Shown in pieces: positions 42,284 to 51,166 of a stretch of DNA of 64,000 bases (its first letter is position 1; each line of letters starts with the position of its first letter). A program made the position numbers and the translations under genes. The stretch spans positions 2,680,001 to 2,744,000 of the forward strand of contig NZ_JACBZI010000001.1 of assembly GCF_013408145.1 (NCBI RefSeq), in the 5' to 3' direction. Under the pieces are notes generated by a model. The model saw nothing but the letters and a program-made list of their open reading frames with translations. It searched no databases and was not told where the DNA came from. The stretch comes from Nocardioides marinus (GTDB taxonomy: Bacteria; Actinomycetota; Actinomycetes; Propionibacteriales; Nocardioidaceae).

Positions 42284-43270
42284 ATGCGTGCCATCTGGAA
42301 GGGCTCGGTGTCGTTCGGCCTGGTCAACGTCCCCGTGAAGCTGTACTCCGCGACGGAGTCCCACGACGTCTCCTTCCGTCAGGTGCACGCCAAGGACGGC
42401 GGACGCATCCGCTACCAGCGCATCTGCTCCCTCGACGGCGAGGAGGTGGCCTACGCCGACATCGCCAAGGGCTACGAGACCGAGGACGGCGAGATGGTCA
42501 TCCTCACCGACGACGACCTCGCCGAGCTGCCGGTGACGTCCTCGCGCGAGATCGCGGTCGAGAAGTTCGTGCCCAGCGACCAGATCGACCCGCTGCTGTT
42601 CGAGAAGTCCTACTACCTCGAGCCGGAGAAGTCCGGCGCCAAGCCCTACGCCCTGCTGCGCCAGGCCCTGCAGGACGCCGACCGGATGGCCGTGGTCACC
42701 GTCGCGCTGCGCCAGCGCACCACCGTGGCGGTGCTGCGCGTGCGCGAGACCGAGGCCGGCGACGTGATCGTGCTGCAGACGATGATGTGGCCCGACGAGA
42801 TCCGCGTGCCCGACTTCAGCGTCGAGGTCGGCGAGGTCAAGGACGCCGAGGTCAAGATGGCCCACATGCTCGTCGAGACGCTGTCGGGCGACTTCGACGC
42901 CAGCGAGTTCTCCGACGACTACGCCGACGCGGTCGAGACCCTGGTCAGGGCCAAGATCGAGGGCGGCGAGGTCGAGCGCACCCCCACCTCCACCAAGACC
43001 TCCGGCGAGGTGGTCGACCTGCTCGCCGCCCTGCAGCGCTCGGTCGACGCGGCCAAGAAGGGCCGCGGCGAGGACACCTCCGAGGCGGCAGAGGAGAAGC
43101 CGGCCAAGAAGGCACCGGCCAGGAAGACGACCGCGAAGAAGGCTCCCGAGAAGAAGACGGCCACCAAGAAGGCTCCGGCCAAGAAGGCTCCGGCGAAGAA
43201 GTCCGCTGCCAAGAAGACCACGACCAAGAGGTCGACGAGCAAGAAGACCGCGGCCAAGAAGGCCTCCTGA
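42284..43270 (+). CDS. ku: Ku DNA end-binding protein with Lys-rich tail
   Basis: A 328-residue bacterial Ku homologue: MRAIWKGSVSFGLVNVPVKL is the family hallmark, with the core beta-barrel to about residue 250 (KFVPSDQIDPLLFEKSYYLEP). The last about 60 residues are repeats of K-K-A-P-A and similar (KKAPAKKAPAKKSAAKKTTT), the extended tail that aids DNA bridging in actinobacterial Ku. It is divergent from the ligase-polymerase operon and forms the NHEJ system with it. Confidence 0.96.
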   Translation: MRAIWKGSVSFGLVNVPVKLYSATESHDVSFRQVHAKDGGRIRYQRICSLDGEEVAYADIAKGYETEDGEMVILTDDDLAELPVTSSREIAVEKFVPSDQIDPLLFEKSYYLEPEKSGAKPYALLRQALQDADRMAVVTVALRQRTTVAVLRVRETEAGDVIVLQTMMWPDEIRVPDFSVEVGEVKDAEVKMAHMLVETLSGDFDASEFSDDYADAVETLVRAKIEGGEVERTPTSTKTSGEVVDLLAALQRSVDAAKKGRGEDTSEAAEEKPAKKAPARKTTAKKAPEKKTATKKAPAKKAPAKKSAAKKTTTKRSTSKKTAAKKAS

Positions 43271-43297
43271 CCCGGCGACCCGCCACCGACCCCGCGG

Positions 43298-44140
43298 TCA
43301 GCGGGCGTCGGGAATCTTCTGGTGCAGCCGGTGCATCACCGCGTCGGTGATGCGCGGCGCCAGCAGGCCGAAGGCCTCACCGACGTAGCCCACGGGGTGG
43401 CCCCAGGTGGGTGGGAGGTCCTCCATCACCCGTCGCACCTGCTCGCCGGCCTGCTCGGCGGTCATCGCCCGCTGGTTCTCGTACTCCTTGGTCGGGGCGA
43501 TCATCGGCGTCTTCACCAGCCCGAAGCGCATGTTGGTCACGTGCACCCCGTCCGAGCGCGCCTCGCGGGCCAGGATGCGGCCCCACGTGTCGATCGCGGC
43601 CTTGGAGGCGAGGTAGGCGGAGAACTTCGGCGCCTTGAGCTGCACGCCCCACGACACGACGTTGACGACGTGCCCGAAGCCCTGCGAGCGCATCGCCGGC
43701 AGCAGGCCCATGGTCAGCCGCACCGGCCCGAAGTAGTTGATCGCCATCGTCCGCTCCACGTCGTGGAAGCGGTCGGCACTGGCCGCCAGGGAGCGGCGGA
43801 TGGAACGACCGGCGTTGTTGACCAGGTGGTCGACGTGCCCGTGCTCGGCGAGCACCTGCACGACCAGCGCGTCGATCGCGTCGCCGTCGGTCAGGTCGCA
43901 GGTGTACGTCGAGGCCTCCGCCCCCAGTCCCCGCACCGCCTCCGCGACCCGCTCGAGCTCGTCGGCACGGCGCGCGACGAGCAGCAGCCGGGCGCCGGCC
44001 CGCGCGGCGGCGTACGCCGTGTGCTCACCGATGCCGGAGGAGGCACCCGTGACCAGCACGACCCGGCCGGCCAGCGGGCTCGGGGCACCGGTGAGCCGGC
44101 GGCGGAGCCGGGCGGCGGTGGCCAGCGTCGGCGCGATCAC
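43298..44140 (-). CDS. Short-chain dehydrogenase/reductase
   Basis: A 280-residue SDR: cofactor motif TGASSGIGEH (about 31-40), NNAG, then a Ser within VVNVVSWG and the Tyr/Lys pair in YLASK. It has an N-terminal extension of about 25 residues and a C-terminal Pro/Trp-rich tail. Closest general group: acyl-CoA or steroid-like reductases. Substrate unknown. GGGAGACGGT is a plausible ribosome-binding site before GTG 44140. Confidence 0.85.
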   Translation of the reverse strand: MIAPTLATAARLRRRLTGAPSPLAGRVVLVTGASSGIGEHTAYAAARAGARLLLVARRADELERVAEAVRGLGAEASTYTCDLTDGDAIDALVVQVLAEHGHVDHLVNNAGRSIRRSLAASADRFHDVERTMAINYFGPVRLTMGLLPAMRSQGFGHVVNVVSWGVQLKAPKFSAYLASKAAIDTWGRILAREARSDGVHVTNMRFGLVKTPMIAPTKEYENQRAMTAEQAGEQVRRVMEDLPPTWGHPVGYVGEAFGLLAPRITDAVMHRLHQKIPDAR

Positions 44141-44180
44141 ACCGTCTCCCAGCGGAACAGCCGAGCAGCCGCCACGTCGC

Positions 44181-45572
44181 TCACCATCGCGGGAAGGACC
44201 ACGGACGCGCCTGCTCGAGCTGGGCGGACAGGCTGAGCAGCGTCGTCTCGTCGTTGCTGCGACCGACCAGCTGCACGCCGATCGGGAGGCCGTCGTCGGC
44301 CAGGCCCGCGGGGACGTTGGCGGCGGGGTTGCCGGCGACGTTCCAGAGCGCGCAGTACGCGATCGCGGGCATCGCCTTGAGGGTCGAGCCGACCGTGCCG
44401 CGGCCGTCGATCACCCCGACCCGGGGCGGGCGGTGGGCCACGGTGGGTGTGAGCAGCACGTCCACGTCGTCGAAGACCCGGTTGGCGAGCCCGGAGATCT
44501 CCTCGGTCTGCCGCAGCGCCCAGTCGCGGACCCGCGGGGTCACCCACGCCCCGAGGCGGCGGGTCTCCCGGGTGCGCCGCTCGAGCCGCTCGGGGTGCTC
44601 GACCATCGCGGCCTCGTCACGGATGCCGGCGAAGAACTGCGGCACGAACGCCAGCGTGGGGTCGGGGTAGCGCGGGTCGACCTCGCGCACGTCGTGGCCG
44701 AGGTCGGCGAGCAGGCGGGCGGTGGCCTCGACCGCGCGTACGTGTGCGGGGTCGGGGCGTACGCCGAGGGTGACCGGCTCGGTGGACCAGCCGATCCGCA
44801 GGCGGCCCGGGTCGGTGCGCGCCGCCTCGGTGAACGACCCGGTGTCGCCGGCGGCGTACAGGTCGGTCGCGACGTTGCCGCGCACGGCGTCGTAGAAGAT
44901 CGCGCTGTCCAGCACGGTGCGGGTCAACGGGCCGGCGGTGCCCAGGGCCCACCATAGGTGCGGGTGCGGGGCCGTCGTCACGCGGCCGCGCTGCGGCTTG
45001 AGACCGAAGAGACCGCACATCGCGCTGGGGATGCGGATCGAGCCACCGCCGTCGCCCCCCAGGCCGACCGGCACCATGCCGGTCGCCACCGCGACGGCGG
45101 TGCCGCCACTGGAGCCGCCCGGCGTGCGCGAGGGGTCCCACGGGTTGCGCGTCAGGCCGCGCGAGGTGCCCTCCGTGTAGGGCCACGCCCCGAACTCGGG
45201 CATCGTCGTCTTGCCCACGACGACCGCGCCGGCCGCGCGAAGCCGGCGCACCACCTCGGCGTCGGCGGCGGCCGGGGTGCTGTTGCCCTCGCCGCCGAAG
45301 GTCGTCACCGTACCGGCGACGTCGACCTCCTCCTTGATGACGACGGGTACGCCGTGGAGCGGGCCGCACGGCTCGCCCGCCGCCAGCGCGGTGTCCCGGC
45401 TCTCGGCCTCGGCCAGTGCCTCGGTCGCCACCACCTGCGACATCGCGTTGAGCCCCGGGTCGAGGGCGGCGATCCGCTCCAGGGATGCCCGCGCGACCTC
45501 GACCGCGCTCACCTCCCCCGCACTCGTGCGGCGGGCGGTCTCGGCAGCGTCGAGGAGGTGCAGCTCGCTCAT
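44181..45572 (-). CDS. Amidase signature family enzyme
   Basis: A 463-residue amidase with the Ser-cisSer-Lys triad: Lys80 (VVIKEEVD), the cis Ser of GGSSGG (about 155) and the nucleophile Ser178 (GGDGGGSIRIPS). Overall length and the Gly/Ser-rich core are typical. It hydrolyses an amide bond in an unknown substrate. TAGGGT is 7 nt before the ATG (leaderless). Upstream is a repeat array, and the SDR gene follows on the same strand 40 bp later, so the two may be cotranscribed. Confidence 0.88.
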   Translation of the reverse strand: MSELHLLDAAETARRTSAGEVSAVEVARASLERIAALDPGLNAMSQVVATEALAEAESRDTALAAGEPCGPLHGVPVVIKEEVDVAGTVTTFGGEGNSTPAAADAEVVRRLRAAGAVVVGKTTMPEFGAWPYTEGTSRGLTRNPWDPSRTPGGSSGGTAVAVATGMVPVGLGGDGGGSIRIPSAMCGLFGLKPQRGRVTTAPHPHLWWALGTAGPLTRTVLDSAIFYDAVRGNVATDLYAAGDTGSFTEAARTDPGRLRIGWSTEPVTLGVRPDPAHVRAVEATARLLADLGHDVREVDPRYPDPTLAFVPQFFAGIRDEAAMVEHPERLERRTRETRRLGAWVTPRVRDWALRQTEEISGLANRVFDDVDVLLTPTVAHRPPRVGVIDGRGTVGSTLKAMPAIAYCALWNVAGNPAANVPAGLADDGLPIGVQLVGRSNDETTLLSLSAQLEQARPWSFPRW

Positions 45573-45618
45573 GGCGCCGACCCTAGCCGCCGGGCGCAGC
45601 TCGGTGCTCGCGGGTGGC

Positions 45619-45955
45619 GGGACGGCCCGGGAGGAGGGTGGATGGGCCTGGCCGCCCCCTCGTGAGGGACGAGCGAGGGGGCTGGCGACGACGGAGGGGC
45701 GGCCGGGGGCCGCCGGCGGGGCGCGGGACGGCCCGGGCGCCCCCGGACGAGGGTGGATGGGCCTGGCCGCCCCCTCGTGAGGGACGAGCGAGGGGGCTGG
45801 TTCCGACGGAGGGGCGGCCGGGGGCCGCCGGCGGGGCGCGGGACGGCCCGGGCGCCCCCGGAGGAGGGTGGATGGGCCTGGCCGCCCCCTCGTGAGGGAC
45901 GAGCGAGGGGGCTGGTTCCGACGAAGGGGGCGCGGGGGCCGTTCCGCGCCCCGCC
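45619..45955. repeat. 115-bp tandem repeat array, three copies
   Basis: Three units with exact 115-bp period: the marker GGTGGATGGGCCTGGCCGCC starts near 45638, 45753 and 45868. Each carries a hairpin CCCCCTCG...CGAGGGGG, and GGGACGGCCCGGGCGCCCCC marks the unit junctions (shortened in the first copy). 115 is not a multiple of three, so the repeated open frames are not coding. It fills the 419-bp gap between the amidase and the ABC exporter. A diverged relative lies at about 51880-51990. Confidence 0.85.
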
Positions 45956-45991
45956 TCAGCCCCCGGCCGCCCCGAGGCCCACCTCGACCAC

Positions 45992-47827
45992 TCAGGCCAG
46001 CGAGTCGGCCCACGCCTGGTGGAGACCTGCGAAGCGGCCCTCTCCCCCGGCCACCAGCTCGGCGGGGCTGCCGTCCTCGACGATCCGGCCGTGCTCGAGG
46101 ACGAGCACCCGGTCGGCGATCTCCACCGTCGAGAGCCGGTGGGCGATGATCACGGCCGTCCGGCCGGCCAGCACCGTGCGCAGCGCCCGCTGCACCAGCC
46201 GCTCCGACGGGATGTCGAGCGACGACGTCGCCTCGTCGAGGATCAGCACAGCCGGGTCGGCCAGGAACGCCCGGGCGAACGCCACCAGCTGCCGCTGGCC
46301 GGCCGAGAGCCGACCACCGGAGTTGGTCACCTCGGTGTCGTAGCCCTGCGGCATCGCCTCGATGAACTCGTGCGCCCCCAGCGCCCGGGCCGCCGCGACC
46401 ACCTCGTCCAGGGAGGCGTCGGGGCGGCCGAAGCGGATGTTGTCGGCGACGCTGCCGGAGAAGAGGTAGTTCTCCTGGGTCACCATCACCACGTTGTCGC
46501 GCAGCGTGTCACCGGCCAGCTCGCGCAGGTCGATGCCGTCGAGGAGGACACGCCCCGACGTCGGGTCGTAGAAGCGGGTGGCGAGCTTGGCGATCGTCGT
46601 CTTGCCGGCACCCGTGGTGCCGACTAGCGCGACGGTCTGACCGGCGGGGATCACCAGGTCGAGGTCCGGCAGGACCGGGCGCCCCTCGACGTAGGCGAAC
46701 CCGACGTGGTCGAGGCGCACCTCCCCGGTCGCGCGGCCCAGCGGCGTGGGCTCGGTGGGCTCGGGCACGCCGGGCTCCTGCTCCAGCACGCCGGCGAGCT
46801 TCTCCAGCGCCGCCGAGGCGGACTGGAAGGTGTTGTAGAACTGGCTGATCTCCATCATCGGCTCGAAGAACTGCCGCAGGTAGAGCAGGAACGCGGCCAG
46901 CACGCCGACGGTGACGTCGCCGTTGTAGGCGAGGTAGCCGCCGTAGAGCAGCACCCCGGCGATGGTGACGTTGCCGATCAGCCGGATACCGGGCATGAAC
47001 CACGCGACGAGGCGGAAGGCCACCAGGTTGGCCCGGCGGTACTGGTCGTTGACGTCGTCGAAGATCGCCTGGTTGCGGTCCTCGCGACGGAACGCCTGCA
47101 CCGCACGGATACCGCCCATGGACTCCACGAAGTGCACGATCACCAGCGCGACCTTCTCCCGCGTCACGCGGTAGGAGGACGCCGAGGCCTTGCGGAACCA
47201 GTTGGTCAGCAGCGCCAGGAACGGGAAGCAGAGCAGGGCGACCAGCCCGAGCTCGACGTCGAGGAACAGCAGGATCCCGGCCGTGCCGACCAGCGTGAGC
47301 GCTGCCGTGACCAGCCCGTCGAACCCGGTCTCGAGCATCTCGTAGATCGCGTCGACGTCGGAGGTCTGCCGCGAGATGACGCGACCGGAGGTGTAGGTGT
47401 CGTGGAACTGCGGGTCCAGCGCCTGGAAGTGCCGGAACACCCGGCGCCGCAGGGCGTGCAGGACGTCCTGGCCGATGAGGCCCTGCATCACCAGGAACCG
47501 GTTCCGCGCGACGGCCTGGGTCAGCGTGGCGCCCAGCACCAGGGCGACCACGGTGATCAGCGGGGTGAGGTCGTCGTCGGTGCGGATCGGCGGGATGCCG
47601 GAGTCGATGCCGACCTTGACGAGGTAGGGGATCGAGAGCCGGGCGGCGTTCTCGACGACCACGACGAGCAGGAGCAGCTTCAGCGCTCCTGAGTACGGCG
47701 CCAGCAGCTCGCGCAGGAGGCGGCGGGAGCCTCCGCCGAGCCGGCCGGCGGTCAGCCGCTCGGCTGCCTCGTCGGCGTCGACCGCGGCCTCGCCGCGCCA
47801 GGTCCTGGGGTCGGGCGTGCCGCTCAT
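45992..47827 (-). CDS. ABC exporter half-transporter (canonical ATP site subunit)
   Basis: A 611-residue fused TMD-NBD protein: six TM helices (about 50-330) then an ATPase with Walker A GTTGAGKTT, a modified signature LSAGQRQL, and Walker B AVLILDEATSSLD with catalytic Glu. Together with the preceding gene it forms a heterodimeric exporter (TM287/288 type). Its ATG 47827 overlaps the upstream stop (ATGA). Substrate is unknown, most likely a drug, lipid or peptide. Confidence 0.92.
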   Translation of the reverse strand: MSGTPDPRTWRGEAAVDADEAAERLTAGRLGGGSRRLLRELLAPYSGALKLLLLVVVVENAARLSIPYLVKVGIDSGIPPIRTDDDLTPLITVVALVLGATLTQAVARNRFLVMQGLIGQDVLHALRRRVFRHFQALDPQFHDTYTSGRVISRQTSDVDAIYEMLETGFDGLVTAALTLVGTAGILLFLDVELGLVALLCFPFLALLTNWFRKASASSYRVTREKVALVIVHFVESMGGIRAVQAFRREDRNQAIFDDVNDQYRRANLVAFRLVAWFMPGIRLIGNVTIAGVLLYGGYLAYNGDVTVGVLAAFLLYLRQFFEPMMEISQFYNTFQSASAALEKLAGVLEQEPGVPEPTEPTPLGRATGEVRLDHVGFAYVEGRPVLPDLDLVIPAGQTVALVGTTGAGKTTIAKLATRFYDPTSGRVLLDGIDLRELAGDTLRDNVVMVTQENYLFSGSVADNIRFGRPDASLDEVVAAARALGAHEFIEAMPQGYDTEVTNSGGRLSAGQRQLVAFARAFLADPAVLILDEATSSLDIPSERLVQRALRTVLAGRTAVIIAHRLSTVEIADRVLVLEHGRIVEDGSPAELVAGGEGRFAGLHQAWADSLA

Positions 47828-49614
47828 GCCGACACCTCCTCGCCCACCGACCCGGCCACCGACCCGGCCTCCGCGGCCAGCAGCTCCCGGTAGGCGGGCA
47901 CGGTGGCGAGCAGCTCGCTGTGCTGGCCCACGTGGGTGATCCGGCCGTCCTGGAGCAGGGCGACCTTGTCGGCCAGCAGCACGGTGGAGGCACGGTGGGC
48001 GACGACGACGCCGGTGGTGTCGGCCAGCACGCGGCGCAGGGCGTCCTCGACGAGCTTCTCGGTGTGCACGTCCAGGGCGGAGAGGGTGTCGTCGAGGACC
48101 AGGACGGTGGGGCGGGTCAGCACGGCGCGGGCCAGGGCGAGGCGCTGACGCTGACCGCCGGAGAGCGCCATGCCCTGCTCGCCGATGCGGGTGTCCAGCC
48201 CCCACGGCAGCTCGTGCACGAACTGCGCCTGCGCGATCTCCAGCGCCTCGGCGACCTCCTCGTCGGTGGCGTCGGCGCGCCCGAGGGTGAGGTTCTCCCG
48301 GGCGCTCATCGAGAACAGGGTCGGGTCCTCGAAGGCGGTCGCGACCAGGGAGCGCAGGTGCTCCAGGCGCAGCTCGCGCACGTCGACCCCGTCGATGGTG
48401 ACCCGCCCACCGGTGACGTCCCACAGCCGCGGCACCAGGGCGGTGAGCACGGTCTTGCCCGACCCGGTGGCGCCCACGAGGGCGACGGTCTCACCGGGGG
48501 CGATGTCGAGGTCGAGCCCGCAGAGCACCGGCTGGTCCGGGGTGTCGGGGAAGGCGAAGTCGACGGCCTCGAAGCGCACGTGACCGCGGGGGGCCTCGAT
48601 GGTCTTGTCGCCACCGACGATGGAGGGCTCGGTGTCGAAGATCTCCAGGATGCGCGCGGAGGCGGTCATCGCCTCCTGGGCCATCGCCAGGATGACGCCG
48701 AGCGAGGAGACCGGCCACACGAGGCTGAGCATCAAGGTGATGAAGGCGACCAGCTCGCCGGGGGTCAGCGCGCCGCGGCCCACGCCGTACGCGCCGAGGG
48801 CCAGCACGATGACGACCGCGACGTTGGGGATGACCTCGAGGAAGGTCCAGAAGCGGGCCGAGAGCCGCACCTTCTCCATGCTGGTGGCGTGCAGCCGGTC
48901 GGCGGCCCGCTCGTAGCCCTGGGAGACGTGCTCGCTGCGGCCGAAGGACTTGATGACGCGGATGCCGACGGCGCCCTCCTCGGCGTAGGTCGCGAGGTCG
49001 CCCTGCTCGTCCTGCACCCGCCGGGAGATCACGACGTAGCGCTTCTCGAAGCGCATCGAGAGCCACACGATCGGCGCAGAGGCAGCCGCGACGACCAGCC
49101 CGAGCGGCCAGTACATGTGCAGCAGCACCACGGTGGTCGCGGTCAGCTGCACGACGTTGATGAGCAGGAAGAGCAGCCCGAAGCCGGAGAAGCGTCGGAT
49201 CGCGGAGAGGTCGGTGGTCGCCCGCGAGAGCAGCTGGCCGGACTGCCAGTGCCCGTGGAAGGCCATCGGCAGCTCCTGCAGCCGCGCGTAGAGGTCGCGC
49301 CGCATCGTGGTCTCCAGCCCCAGCACGGCAGCCGACTGGACCCATCGGCGCATCCACACGAGGAAGGCCTCGGTGACGCCGAGCAGCAGCGCCAGGCCGG
49401 CCAGCGGCCACAGCGCCGAGAGGTCGCGCTCGGCGATCGGGCCGTCGATGATCGCCCGGGTCACCAGCGGGATGCCGATGGCCAGCGCCACCCCGCCCAG
49501 GGACGCGACCAGCATGAGCGAGAGCGACCACACGTAGGGCCGCAGGTAGCCGCGCAACCGCCACAGCGAGTGCACGCCCGCCGCCTGTGGCGCTTCCCGA
49601 GATTCCGTTGTCAT
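47824..49614 (-). CDS. ABC exporter half-transporter (degenerate Walker B subunit)
   Basis: A 596-residue TMD-NBD protein: Walker A GATGSGKT, canonical signature LSGGQRQRLALARA, but Walker B TVLVLDDTLSALD has Asp where the catalytic Glu normally stands. The partner has a Glu but a modified LSAGQ, so the dimer has one degenerate and one working site, as in known heterodimeric exporters. TAGGCT lies 8 nt before ATG 49614 (leaderless). Confidence 0.92.
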   Translation of the reverse strand: MTTESREAPQAAGVHSLWRLRGYLRPYVWSLSLMLVASLGGVALAIGIPLVTRAIIDGPIAERDLSALWPLAGLALLLGVTEAFLVWMRRWVQSAAVLGLETTMRRDLYARLQELPMAFHGHWQSGQLLSRATTDLSAIRRFSGFGLLFLLINVVQLTATTVVLLHMYWPLGLVVAAASAPIVWLSMRFEKRYVVISRRVQDEQGDLATYAEEGAVGIRVIKSFGRSEHVSQGYERAADRLHATSMEKVRLSARFWTFLEVIPNVAVVIVLALGAYGVGRGALTPGELVAFITLMLSLVWPVSSLGVILAMAQEAMTASARILEIFDTEPSIVGGDKTIEAPRGHVRFEAVDFAFPDTPDQPVLCGLDLDIAPGETVALVGATGSGKTVLTALVPRLWDVTGGRVTIDGVDVRELRLEHLRSLVATAFEDPTLFSMSARENLTLGRADATDEEVAEALEIAQAQFVHELPWGLDTRIGEQGMALSGGQRQRLALARAVLTRPTVLVLDDTLSALDVHTEKLVEDALRRVLADTTGVVVAHRASTVLLADKVALLQDGRITHVGQHSELLATVPAYRELLAAEAGSVAGSVGEEVSA

Positions 49615-49659
49615 CGTCAAGCAGCCTAGGTCGGCCCTACGACAACGGTAAAACCGATA

Positions 49660-49684
49660 ACGGGGAGGTCTCGGACCTCCCCGT
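49660..49684 (-). terminator. Hairpin terminator of the secreted-protein gene
   Basis: ACGGGGAGGTC (49660-49670) and GACCTCCCCGT (49674-49684) form an 11-bp stem with a 3-nt loop, followed on the minus strand by TATCGGTTTTACCG. It lies 36 bp past the stop of the gene starting at 51066 and just before the ABC exporter promoter. Confidence 0.75.
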
Positions 49685-49719
49685 CAACCGGCCTCGCACC
49701 TCGCCCAGCGAGGCGCCGG

Positions 49720-51066
49720 TCAGCGGCAGCGCACCTTCGCGTGCGCGTCGAAGTCCTCCGCGTCGGCGAAGTACGTCGACCGGGGCAGGTAGCCCCTCAT
49801 CGTGCGCCGCTCCTTGCGGTACTCCGCCACGGCCACCGTCTGCTCGAAGTCGTCGGAGGGCAGCATGTGGCGCAGCAGCAGCGCACCCTCCGGCACCGGC
49901 CCCCAGGGCATCCACGTGACCCCGCAGCGACGCGTCGCCCGCGCGGGTCGCTGGCTGGGGGTGCTCACGACGACGGTCGCCCACCCGCCGCGGCCGACAA
50001 CCTGGTCGTCCTGGCGGCAGGCGATGTAGCGCTGGGAGTAGAACTCGGTCTGGCAGATCGACCAGTAGCGCACCTGCGCCGCGTCCATCCGTCGGGCCCC
50101 CTCACGGGTGTCGGGGAAGGTCGGGGTCCGGAAGCGGGTGACCAGCACCTTCCCGTATGCACGGTTGGTGGCGGCGTACACGTAGGAGTTGTGGATGTTG
50201 GAGAGGAAGCCTCCCTGGCCGAAGTACGGCGTCAGCGGGTCGAGCAGCGGACGGACCTGCTCCAGTGTGGGGTTCTCCAATGCGTTGTCCGCCACGGCGG
50301 CCGGCAGGTTCTCGAACCGCCGCCACCGCGGCGTCTCGTAGCCGAACGGGAGCGCCGAGTCAACGTGCTCCGACAGTGCCTCGCTCTCCTGGGTGAGCGC
50401 GGTGAGGAAGGTGACGGCGGGCTTGGTCACCTGCTCGCACATCGACGGGGTGACGGGATCGGTGGAGTCGACCCGCTCCAGGGTCACCGTGGGGATGGGG
50501 ACGTCCCCGAAGTCGTCGCGCCCGCGATCGGGTGTGTAGATCCGGTAGATCAGGCCGCTGCCGGGCAGCGGGGTCCCGTCGGCCATCTCCCCGGAGTAGA
50601 TGGTGTTCGGCTCGCGGTCGCGACGGCGGTCCGGGGCTGCGCCGAAGTCGACGTACGCCGTGTAGGTCCGTGCCTTGGCGCCGCGGCGGGCGCCGGCCTC
50701 GAACGGGTTCCTCGACCCGGGGTCGGGTGTGATGTCGACGTCCGCGATCGCGTCGATCGGGCGGAGCTGGGGGTCGTAGACGTTGAACGAGGCGTAGCGC
50801 GCGTGCGGGAACTCCCCGGTGATCCGCAGGCGCATGCCCGGCAGGTTCGGGAAGACGACGCTGTAGTAGTCAGCCGCCTCGTCGGGGTAGGCGAGGTTGA
50901 TCGTGTCCGGGTCGGTCTTGGTCAGCGCCAAGCTGCACGTGAGGTCGACACCGGCCGCCGCGGCGGGCGGTGCGATCGGGGTCGGCGCGAGCGCGCCCAG
51001 CCCGACCGGGAGACCCGCGACGAGCACGGATGCAGCAGCGAGCAGGGGACGGATCGTTCGGCGCAC
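49720..51066 (-). CDS. Large secreted protein of unknown function
   Basis: A 448-residue exported protein with signal peptide RRTIRPLLAAASVLVAGLPV and several Cys residues. The region YYSVVFPNLPGMRLRITGEF and then PHARYASFNVYDPQ suggests a beta-sandwich domain as in uncharacterised actinobacterial exported proteins. No catalytic motif recognised. GTG 51066 has GGAGGTCCC upstream. Divergent TetR gene and a strong operator indicate tight repression. Confidence 0.72.
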   Translation of the reverse strand: MRRTIRPLLAAASVLVAGLPVGLGALAPTPIAPPAAAAGVDLTCSLALTKTDPDTINLAYPDEAADYYSVVFPNLPGMRLRITGEFPHARYASFNVYDPQLRPIDAIADVDITPDPGSRNPFEAGARRGAKARTYTAYVDFGAAPDRRRDREPNTIYSGEMADGTPLPGSGLIYRIYTPDRGRDDFGDVPIPTVTLERVDSTDPVTPSMCEQVTKPAVTFLTALTQESEALSEHVDSALPFGYETPRWRRFENLPAAVADNALENPTLEQVRPLLDPLTPYFGQGGFLSNIHNSYVYAATNRAYGKVLVTRFRTPTFPDTREGARRMDAAQVRYWSICQTEFYSQRYIACRQDDQVVGRGGWATVVVSTPSQRPARATRRCGVTWMPWGPVPEGALLLRHMLPSDDFEQTVAVAEYRKERRTMRGYLPRSTYFADAEDFDAHAKVRCR

Positions 51067-51105
51067 GGGACCTCCGCGTGGGACACTGAGCCATGGTGTG
51101 GCAGA

Positions 51106-51130
51106 TGGAACATCTTCGTACAATGTTCCA
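51106..51130. promoter_or_regulatory. TetR operator overlapping a -10 box
   Basis: Perfect 8-bp arms TGGAACAT (51106-51113) and ATGTTCCA (51123-51130) with a 9-nt spacer. TACAAT (51119-51124), a good -10 element for the TetR gene, lies in the spacer and right arm. Occupancy would block transcription of tetR and probably the divergent gene. Confidence 0.7.
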
Positions 51131-51166
51131 CAACGAGGCGACCGTCACCAGGGTTACGGCCTGACG

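Noticed and set aside
45614..45895. Repeated peptides beginning MDGPGRPLVRDERGGW in the 115-bp array
   Set aside because: The 115-bp period shifts frame each time, so the same peptide is not continuous. There are no ribosome-binding sites.
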